A stretch of 19,966 nt of DNA from CAZYWA01 sp964650975 [NCBI: uncultured bacterium] (GTDB lineage Bacteria; JADJOY01), in the NCBI GenBank assembly GCA_964650975.1, contig CAZYWA010000087.1, positions 1 to 19,966 on the forward strand. Reading direction: 5' to 3'. Under the pieces are notes generated by a model. That model made no database searches and was not told where the DNA came from. It saw only the letters and a program-made list of their open reading frames with translations. Positions 14,791 through 19,966 of the stretch are shown here, piece by piece (positions within the stretch are counted from its first letter, which is position 1; every line of letters starts with the position of its first letter). Both the position numbers and the translations under genes were made by a program.

Positions 14791-16155
14791 TCAATCGCGG
14801 TGGGTGCGGAGCCGCTCGACGCGCAGGATCGGGTCGCGCCGCGACCACGCGGTGCGCGCCGCGTGCGAAGTCAAGAGCGCCCGCAGCCCGGCGAGCCGCG
14901 CGTCACCGATCCACTGCACCCGGTCGGGCGCCACCGAGCCGAGCCACGACGCGAGCAGCGTCCGGTCCGCCGGCGCCGCGACGCGGGTGTCGCCGCCCAC
15001 GGTGACCAGCATGGCGGGATCGTCGAGGGCCGCGCCGTCGGCCGCGAGCCACTCGCCGAAGAGCTGACGAGCCGTTTCCGCGGGAACCGCGCCCGGACAC
15101 TGGACGCACGTGGCGCTCCACTCGTCGGCGCGATCGACCACCACCCAGAGCTCGTTCTCGGCGATCTGCACGTGCACGCGCGCGCCGCTCAGGAAGGCGG
15201 GCAGCGCCGCGAGCGCGGCCACGCTGGGCCCCAGTGCTCCGCCGCTCGCGTGCACCACGGGCGCCGCGGGGTGAATCGGGAAGCGCAGCTCGGCGGCGCG
15301 ATGCCAGCGCCCCACTCCCTCGATCTCCAGGGTCGCGTCGTGACGATCGACACCCGGCCCGACCTCGCCGCACAGCACGATCGCCGCCAGCAGCTGCTCG
15401 CCCTCGAAGCCGTGCAGGCGGATCGCGTCGTGCGCCTGGGCCGCGAGATCGAGCAGATTGGCGCTCTCCCGGCAGCTGGTCTCGCGAACCGGCGCCGGAT
15501 GACGGATCTCCAGCACCTCGCGCGCGGTGGTGAGATTCACGATCTGGACCACGCTGCCGCCCTCGCGACCTAGCGCCACCAGACCGAGCGCCGGACCGTC
15601 GGGAACGTCCTCGGCGGGAACGACGCTCTCCGCCACGCTGCGCTCCGGACCGTGGACCGCGAAGAGCCGCACCCGCGAGGCGCCACGGTCACGAAGCGCC
15701 TGCGCCTCGACGCCGACCTGTTCCGCGACCGCGACGGTGCCCGTGGGTGACGCATCCACGCACGCGGCCACCACCCGGTCGGTGAGCGCCTCACCGCTCT
15801 CGGGTCCCAGCACCAGATCGTGCACCGTGACCAGCGGCGACACCGTCGAAGCGGACGCGGCCACCCGCACCGGCCGGGTAAGCGAGGCCGGCACGTGCAC
15901 GGTGGTGTCGCCCACCACCGGCGTCGCGCACGCGAGCCGGTGACCTGCAGCCAGCTGTGCCGCGTTGAGGCGCGCCGCTGACGGCTCGGCCGGCGACTCC
16001 CCTTCGACGTTCACGCGGCAGCCGGCGCAGATCGCCAGGCCGCCGCACGCCGAGATCAGATCGAGGCCCACCCGCGCCGCGACTTGCGAGAGGATCTCGC
16101 CCGGCTCGGCGCGTGCGTCGCGCCCGAGCGGCTCGAAGCGGACGCGAGTGGTCAG
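14791..16155 (-). CDS. [2Fe-2S] ferredoxin fused to degenerate RACo-like ASKHA body
   Basis: A 454-residue protein if read from CTG at 16155. Residues 1-80 are a plant-type [2Fe-2S] domain: TRVRFEPLGR, PGEIL, then ISACGGLAICAGCRV with Cys37, 43 and 46, and Cys76. The remaining 370 residues resemble the linker and C-terminal ASKHA region of RACo/DUF4445 corrinoid activators in order and spacing, but the nucleotide motifs look decayed: where DIGTNGE is expected I see QIAENEL (about 329-335). A CVQC pair (350-353) sits where the small-residue loop would be. ATP use is therefore doubtful. The first ATG/GTG/TTG in frame is GTG 16071, which would remove half of the ferredoxin fold, hence the CTG choice. 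CTG overlaps the stop of the AprB-like gene (CTGA). It probably shuttles electrons for the AprAB-like proteins; this is inference. Confidence 0.72.
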   Translation of the reverse strand: MTTRVRFEPLGRDARAEPGEILSQVAARVGLDLISACGGLAICAGCRVNVEGESPAEPSAARLNAAQLAAGHRLACATPVVGDTTVHVPASLTRPVRVAASASTVSPLVTVHDLVLGPESGEALTDRVVAACVDASPTGTVAVAEQVGVEAQALRDRGASRVRLFAVHGPERSVAESVVPAEDVPDGPALGLVALGREGGSVVQIVNLTTAREVLEIRHPAPVRETSCRESANLLDLAAQAHDAIRLHGFEGEQLLAAIVLCGEVGPGVDRHDATLEIEGVGRWHRAAELRFPIHPAAPVVHASGGALGPSVAALAALPAFLSGARVHVQIAENELWVVVDRADEWSATCVQCPGAVPAETARQLFGEWLAADGAALDDPAMLVTVGGDTRVAAPADRTLLASWLGSVAPDRVQWIGDARLAGLRALLTSHAARTAWSRRDPILRVERLRTHRD

Positions 16156-16535
16156 ATACCCATCCCCTGATCGACGAAGCCGCCGTCGCCGTCACCGCCC
16201 TCGGGCGGATCGGGGAGCGGCCGCGTGGGGAACTCGATGTGATGCACCTCGCCGGCGCCGTCGGTGAGCGTCCACTCGAGGCTCTTGCCTCGGACACCCT
16301 TCACCGCGAGCGAGGTGTCGCCGCCGGTCACCCAGAACGGCATCTTCACCTCGAGCGCGAAGCGCGGGCACACCTTCACGCACGCGTAGCAGCCCCAGCA
16401 CTCCTTCACGTCACGGATGCGCACCTCGTTGGTGCGGAAATCCTTCTCGATCACGTCGCCCGGGCACACCCGCACGCACGGCGGCTCGGGCATGAGCCCG
16501 CACGAGTTGCACGCCTGCTGGTCGATCTCGATCAT
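16152..16535 (-). CDS. AprB-like protein with two [4Fe-4S] clusters
   Basis: A 127-residue ferredoxin. Cluster I ligands are Cys9, 12, 20 and 24 (C-x2-C-x7-C-x3-CP). Cluster II ligands are Cys46, 49, 52 and 56 (ECWGCYACVKVCP). The seven-residue gap in cluster I and the following beta tail (GKSLEWTLTDGAGEVHHIEFPTR) resemble adenylylsulfate reductase beta subunit AprB, though this protein is shorter and ends in a Gly/Asp-rich tail. It should pass electrons to or from the AprA-like flavoprotein encoded upstream. I prefer ATG 16535, which has GGAGA at a 9-10 base spacing; ATG 16550 is in frame without a ribosome site. The gap to the AprA-like gene holds repeat copy 3. Confidence 0.88.
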   Translation of the reverse strand: MIEIDQQACNSCGLMPEPPCVRVCPGDVIEKDFRTNEVRIRDVKECWGCYACVKVCPRFALEVKMPFWVTGGDTSLAVKGVRGKSLEWTLTDGAGEVHHIEFPTRPLPDPPEGGDGDGGFVDQGMGI

Positions 16536-16569
16536 GAGCTGGATCTCCATGGACCGGCATCGAGCGCTG

Positions 16570-16594
16570 CGGCTGCGAGGGACCGCAGCCCTCC
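16570..16594 (+). repeat. Short palindromic intergenic repeat, copy 3
   Basis: Core identical over 25 bases to copy 1, in the 136-base gap between the AprA-like and AprB-like genes. A TCGCGTCCGCGG block similar to one near copy 2 follows about 25-30 bases later. Its position inside a likely operon argues against a simple strong terminator. Confidence 0.8.
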
Positions 16595-16671
16595 GGGCGA
16601 GCGAGCGGGAGCGACAGGCTCCGTCGCGTCCGCGGCGATCGAGGGGTGGCTTGCGCCGCGCATCCTCGTGC

Positions 16672-18393
16672 TCAGCGGCCCGCGTGCGCGAAGCGCACCG
16701 GCTCGGCGCCGTGATGGGGCTCGCGATCCACGTGCAGCGTACCCGCCGCGTCCAGCCGGCTGGTGAGGAAGTAGAGCGGTGCGTCCGCCGCCGGCTCGGG
16801 CAGATCGACGCGCTGCTGGTAGCCGGGCCAGCGACGCTCGTCACGACCCAGCAAGTGCTCGACCAGGGCCCGCGCCACGTCGATGCGGTCGATCACCTCG
16901 TGCGCCAGCATGAGCTGGTGCGGGTTGCCGGCCTGGAGCTGGTCGAGATGACCGGTGAGCGAGCGCAGCTCCTCGCGGGCGATCTCGAGCCGGGCCGCGT
17001 GCAGGTCGAAGAGCGTCGCGGGGCCGCCCGCGTACTCGTCCATGATCCGCTGCAAGCGCCGCAGCACGTCCTCGTAGCCGAGGCCGTGACGTCCGAGGAG
17101 CCCGCGCCGGAGCGGCGCCAGCACGCGACGCAGCTCCTCCCTCACCGCCACCGGATCCGCGTCCTCGACCGGCGCGCACTCGGCGAGCGCCGTGCGCGCC
17201 GCGATCCGCGCCTCCACCCAGGCGCCGCTCACGTACTTCTTGGGCGCGCCGCCGGCCACGTCGCCGGCGGCGTAAAGCCCGGGCAGCGTGGTGCGGCGAT
17301 CGACGTCCACCCAGTACCCCGCCGCGGTATGCCCGCCCAGGAGATAAGGCCCCGACGTGCCCATCTCGATCCGCAACCCGCCTTCCTTCCCGGCGAGTGT
17401 CGCGAGGTAGAGCAACAAGGACGGCGCCATGTCGAGGTACGCGCGCGCCGCCTCGTCGACCTTCTCGGGACGCAGGTGCGAGAGATCGAGATAGACCGGG
17501 CCGCGTCCCGCTCGATACTCGTCGAGCATCGCGACCAGCCGCTGCCCCAGGGTCGGCTTCCGGTCCGCGCCGAAGCCGTGCCGCACCACGGCGTAGTCCT
17601 CGCCGAGCGCATTCACCTGCCTGGCGCCGAACGCCTGCACCAGGGTTCCCGTGGGTGCCTGCACGTGGCGCACGCGCGTCGGGATGAAGCGCATCTCGAG
17701 CGTCGTGAGCGCCGCTCCCGCGCGCAGGCCCACCGCGTAGCCGCTGCCCACGTTGTAGGGCGAGTACCAGAGCCGGCTCATCATCGGCCCGTCGGAGCGC
17801 GGTGGGTAAAGACCCGCGGCGCCGCCGGTGGCGCAGATCACCGCACCCGCCGACACCACCACGAACTTGCCGCTGCGCACGTCGACGCCGAATGCGCCCG
17901 CCGCGCGCCCGTCGCGCACGATCAAGTTGGTGACCGCGACGCGGTTTCGTACCGAGGCACCCGACGCGAACACCCGCTCCGCCAGCACCAGCTTGAGCGC
18001 CTCGCCGCGGATCTGAACGCTGCGCGGACCTTTCGAGATCGGCTTCCCGTCTGTGTCGCGGGCAACCTGCATCCCCCACGACTCGACCAGGTGCGTCGCC
18101 TCGTTCACTCCCTCGGCGACGCTCAGCACCAGGTCCTCGCGGACCAGCCCGTGGGAATCGCGGCGCGTGCTCTTGAGATACGACTCGGGCGTGTCGCCGT
18201 CCTTCAGGTACGCGTTGACCGCGTTGAGCCCCGCCGCGAGACAGCCGGAGCGCACGATGTCGGCCTTCTCGAGCACCAGCACGTCCTTGCTCGAGTCGAC
18301 CGCCTTCGCCTCGATCGCCGCCATGCAACCGGCCGCGCCGCCGCCGATGATGAGCAGATCGGTGCGCAGGAATTCGGGTTTGGTGTCGATCAT
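16672..18393 (-). CDS. AprA-like FAD oxidoreductase (SdhA/FrdA/AprA superfamily)
   Basis: A 573-residue flavoprotein. Residues 11-30 carry the FAD-binding DLLIIGGGAAGCMAA; RSGCLAAGLNAVNAYL (48-63) and TPESYLKSTRRDSHGLVREDLV (68-89) closely follow AprA; CATGG (187-191) and LYAAGDVAGGAPKKYVSGAWVEARIAA (373-399) form the second FAD contact. The overall order matches adenylylsulfate reductase alpha better than succinate dehydrogenase or L-aspartate oxidase, but whether the APS-binding residues are conserved cannot be judged without alignment. No ATP sulfurylase or qmo gene is nearby, so the substrate is unknown. It sits 31 bases after the Rrf2 gene and just before its AprB-like partner. The ATG at 18393 lacks a clear ribosome site; the upstream in-frame extension overlaps rrf2 and is rejected. 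Confidence 0.85.
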   Translation of the reverse strand: MIDTKPEFLRTDLLIIGGGAAGCMAAIEAKAVDSSKDVLVLEKADIVRSGCLAAGLNAVNAYLKDGDTPESYLKSTRRDSHGLVREDLVLSVAEGVNEATHLVESWGMQVARDTDGKPISKGPRSVQIRGEALKLVLAERVFASGASVRNRVAVTNLIVRDGRAAGAFGVDVRSGKFVVVSAGAVICATGGAAGLYPPRSDGPMMSRLWYSPYNVGSGYAVGLRAGAALTTLEMRFIPTRVRHVQAPTGTLVQAFGARQVNALGEDYAVVRHGFGADRKPTLGQRLVAMLDEYRAGRGPVYLDLSHLRPEKVDEAARAYLDMAPSLLLYLATLAGKEGGLRIEMGTSGPYLLGGHTAAGYWVDVDRRTTLPGLYAAGDVAGGAPKKYVSGAWVEARIAARTALAECAPVEDADPVAVREELRRVLAPLRRGLLGRHGLGYEDVLRRLQRIMDEYAGGPATLFDLHAARLEIAREELRSLTGHLDQLQAGNPHQLMLAHEVIDRIDVARALVEHLLGRDERRWPGYQQRVDLPEPAADAPLYFLTSRLDAAGTLHVDREPHHGAEPVRFAHAGR

Positions 18394-18424
18394 GAGAAGG
18401 GCGCGGTCCGGAAGCGGCGGTGGG

Positions 18425-18871
18425 TCAGATGTAGTACATCGGCTGGCTCGCGAGCCGCCGTTCCTCTTCGCAGAGCTGCGAGAGCCGGACGCCGCGAAGC
18501 ATGTCGGAAACCCCCGAATCCACCCGCGCCCACAGCGACGCCAGCGAGCGCCGCGCCGGCACCCGGCGGGTTGGCGCCTCGGCACCACCTGGCACGCACG
18601 AGAGCGACCCCGTGCCGCCCTCGATCGACTCGATCACGTCGTGGACGCTCAGCTCGCGCGGGTCGCGCGCCACCACGTAGCCGCCAGCCGGTCCACGGGC
18701 GCTCCGGATCAGCCCCGCCTTGCGGAGCGTGACCAGCACCTGATCGAGAAATGGCTTGGGAATTCGCGTACGAAGAGCGAGCTCACGGCTCGAAACCGGG
18801 GTGTTGACGCCGGCCTGGGCGAGCTCCAGCATCACCACCAGACTGTATTCCGTGCGGGCCGAGATTCGCAT
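18425..18871 (-). CDS. Rrf2-family transcription regulator
   Basis: A 148-residue winged-helix regulator. It starts MRISARTEYSLVVMLELA, has the recognition region PKPFLDQVLVTLRKAGLIRSARGPAGGYVVARDP (39-71) and the ELSVHDVIESIEGG dimerisation helix (73-86). IscR and NsrR bind an iron-sulfur cluster with three cysteines in the loop after this helix; here only Cys92 is in that loop, with a second at 134, so a cluster, if any, is bound atypically, or the protein senses something else (as CymR does). It is the first gene of a row encoding flavin and Fe-S proteins, so it probably controls them in response to redox, sulfur or iron state. An inverted repeat 15-40 bases upstream suggests self-regulation. 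Confidence 0.92.
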   Translation of the reverse strand: MRISARTEYSLVVMLELAQAGVNTPVSSRELALRTRIPKPFLDQVLVTLRKAGLIRSARGPAGGYVVARDPRELSVHDVIESIEGGTGSLSCVPGGAEAPTRRVPARRSLASLWARVDSGVSDMLRGVRLSQLCEEERRLASQPMYYI

Positions 18872-18885
18872 GCGCGGGGCTGATC

Positions 18886-18911
18886 CTGACCAAATCGATC
18901 AACATGGTCAG
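18886..18911. promoter_or_regulatory. Inverted-repeat operator candidate upstream of rrf2
   Basis: CTGACCA (18886-18892) and TGGTCAG (18905-18911) are perfect 7-bp inverted repeats with a 12-base spacer containing ATCGAT. Spacing and dyad size fit an Rrf2 dimer site, and the location 15 bases before the rrf2 ATG suits autorepression. Confidence 0.5.
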
Positions 18912-19032
18912 ATTTACCGGTCGGCGGGGGACGAGTCAAGACGCGCCGGTGCGTGACGTGATCGATTCCGCTCGATCGCGACCCCGGCGTCGGGGAACCG
19001 GCGCCCTCCAGCAGGTCGGATCCAGCCGGAAC

Positions 19033-19057
19033 GGAGGGCTCGAGTCCCGCGCAGCCG
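19033..19057 (-). repeat. Short palindromic intergenic repeat, copy 4 (diverged)
   Basis: Matches the common 25-base core at 21 positions on the minus strand. The stem is cut to GGCT/AGCC. It lies in the 279-base divergent gap 18872-19150, which otherwise contains only the rrf2 operator and the promoter region of the dehydrogenase; no gene is evident there. Confidence 0.6.
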
Positions 19058-19137
19058 CAGCTCTTGCATGCGCGGCATCCGGCGCTTCGGTCTCTTGTCC
19101 CTCTCCGCTCCAAAACTCACACTAGGCGCTCTCGCAA

Positions 19138-19142
19138 AGGAG
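19138..19142 (+). promoter_or_regulatory. Shine-Dalgarno of the isocitrate dehydrogenase gene
   Basis: AGGAG lies 8 bases before the ATG at 19151 and fixes the start. The upstream stretch with AAAACTCACACTAG is the most AT-rich part of the gap and may hold the promoter. Confidence 0.55.
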
Positions 19143-19150
19143 ACAGCCCG

Positions 19151-19966
19151 ATGCCGACTTTCAAGCACGTGGTACTTCCCGGAGGCGATCTGGTCGAGAT
19201 GCGGAACGGCCGGCCGGTGACGCCCGACCATCCGATCATCGGCGTGTTGCGCGGCGACGGCACCGGCATCGACATCACGCCCGTTATGCAGAAGGTGGTC
19301 GACGCGGCCGTCGCCAAGGCCTTCGCCGGCAAGCGCAAGATCGCCTGGTGCCCGATCTACGCCGGCCTCGAGGCACTCCAGCGCTACGGCGAGGTGCTGC
19401 CCACCGAAGCGTGCGACGCCATCCGCCACCTCAAGATCGCCATCAAGGGCCCGTTCACCACTCCCATCGGCGACGAGAAGTTCGTGTGCCTGCAGTGCGC
19501 GCACCAGCAGAACACCGGCGGCGCCTGCGGCGATTGCGGCAAGACCGACGGCATGACCCCGCGCTTCCGCTCGATCAACGTGGGCTTCCGCCAGGCCCTC
19601 GACCTCTTCGCGTGCATCCGCCCGGTCCGCTACTTCAAGGGCGTTCCGGCGCCCAACAAGTACGCCGACAAGGTCGACTTCATCATCTTCCGCGAGAACA
19701 CCGAGGACGTGTACGCGGGCCACGACTTCGAGGCGGGCGGCGAGACCGCGCTCGCGATCATCGAGCTGATCCGCGAGCGCACCGGCAAGAAGATCCGCGC
19801 CGACAGCGGCATCGGCGTGAAACCGATGTCCGAGTTCGGCTCCAAGCGACTGGTGCGCTCGGCCATCAACTGGGCCGTCGCGCAGGGCTTGCCCTCGGTG
19901 ACGCTGGTGCACAAGGGCAACATCATGAAGTTCACCGAAGGCGCCTTCGCCAAGTGGGGCTACGAG
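19151..19966 (+). CDS. icd: NADP-type isocitrate dehydrogenase with Cys4 insertion (3' truncated)
   Basis: The first 272 residues of a gene running off the right edge. It is the TCA-cycle enzyme converting isocitrate to 2-oxoglutarate and CO2. Matching the E. coli enzyme: GVLRGDGTGIDITP (31-44), KGPFTTPIG (99-107), RSINVGFRQ (140-148, Ser141 equivalent to the phosphorylated Ser113), IRPVRYFKG (156-164), IIFRENTEDVYAG (178-190, with the catalytic Tyr) and VHKGNIMKFTEGAF (253-266, with the catalytic Lys). Between Gly107 and Arg138, where E. coli has only two or three residues, about 30 are inserted, with CLQC (113-116) and CGDC (126-129), forming a likely zinc-ribbon knuckle directly before the active-site serine loop. 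A good ribosome binding site precedes the ATG. It is divergent from rrf2. Confidence 0.95.
   Translation, partial: MPTFKHVVLPGGDLVEMRNGRPVTPDHPIIGVLRGDGTGIDITPVMQKVVDAAVAKAFAGKRKIAWCPIYAGLEALQRYGEVLPTEACDAIRHLKIAIKGPFTTPIGDEKFVCLQCAHQQNTGGACGDCGKTDGMTPRFRSINVGFRQALDLFACIRPVRYFKGVPAPNKYADKVDFIIFRENTEDVYAGHDFEAGGETALAIIELIRERTGKKIRADSGIGVKPMSEFGSKRLVRSAINWAVAQGLPSVTLVHKGNIMKFTEGAFAKWGYE

Noticed and set aside
16672-18393. Calling the flavoprotein a true APS reductase (aprA) and the organism a sulfate reducer
   Set aside because: No sat, qmo, aprM or dsr gene is in the window, and substrate residues cannot be checked without alignment.
16417-18732. A 771-codon open frame on the plus strand opposite the AprA-like gene
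   Set aside because: It is Arg/His/Pro-rich with no recognisable domain and mirrors codon bias of the minus-strand genes; an antisense shadow.

Overview
The window is about 20 kb of dense, very GC-rich bacterial DNA. It has short intergenic gaps, frequent 4-base ATGA/GTGA gene overlaps and few strong ribosome binding sites. Gene content points to an uncultivated, deep-branching Gram-negative-type bacterium; a 'Candidatus Eisenbacteria'-like or related lineage is a guess from general familiarity and cannot be proved here. Evidence includes a lipoprotein signal, O-antigen-type glycosyltransferases, a PPi-type phosphofructokinase, larBC and an AprAB-like redox module. I see no integrase, phage gene or CRISPR array.

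Layout, left to right. (1) 1-3111, plus strand: the 3' end of larB, a complete larC with a 14-histidine loop, and a lipoprotein of the GxGYxYP putative glycosidase family whose ATG overlaps the larC stop. (2) 3112-5119: a gap with two dispersed repeats, a stand-alone response-regulator receiver, a zinc-ribbon protein of unknown function and tRNA-Pro(UGG), all three genes on the minus strand, then a second copy of one repeat. (3) 5120-9382, minus strand: an operon read from right to left as methyltransferase-GT2 fusion, GT2, GT4 and rdgB, with coupled stops and starts. A 176-bp imperfect palindrome sits directly upstream of its TTG start. (4) 9597-12345: PPi-type phosphofructokinase (minus) diverging from a SAM methyltransferase with a Wzt-like C-terminal beta domain (plus); the gap between them carries four hairpins. 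(5) 12358-18871, minus strand: a redox region read from the right as Rrf2 regulator, AprA-like flavoprotein, AprB-like 2x[4Fe-4S] protein, a [2Fe-2S] protein with a decayed RACo-like ASKHA body (apparently starting at CTG), an anchored SGNH hydrolase and, behind a perfect 20-bp palindrome, a PaaE/KshB-type reductase. (6) 19151-end, plus strand: isocitrate dehydrogenase with an unusual four-cysteine insertion just before its active-site serine loop.

How the genes work together: larBC makes the nickel-pincer nucleotide cofactor. The glycosyltransferase operon probably builds a surface polysaccharide. The Rrf2-AprA-AprB-[2Fe-2S] set looks like a self-contained iron-sulfur/flavin oxidoreductase whose substrate is unknown, and it is the best candidate for an undescribed system. 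No ATP sulfurylase, qmo or dsr gene is nearby, so sulfate reduction is not supported by this window. Three dispersed structured elements occupy the intergenic spaces and are the main non-coding novelty.
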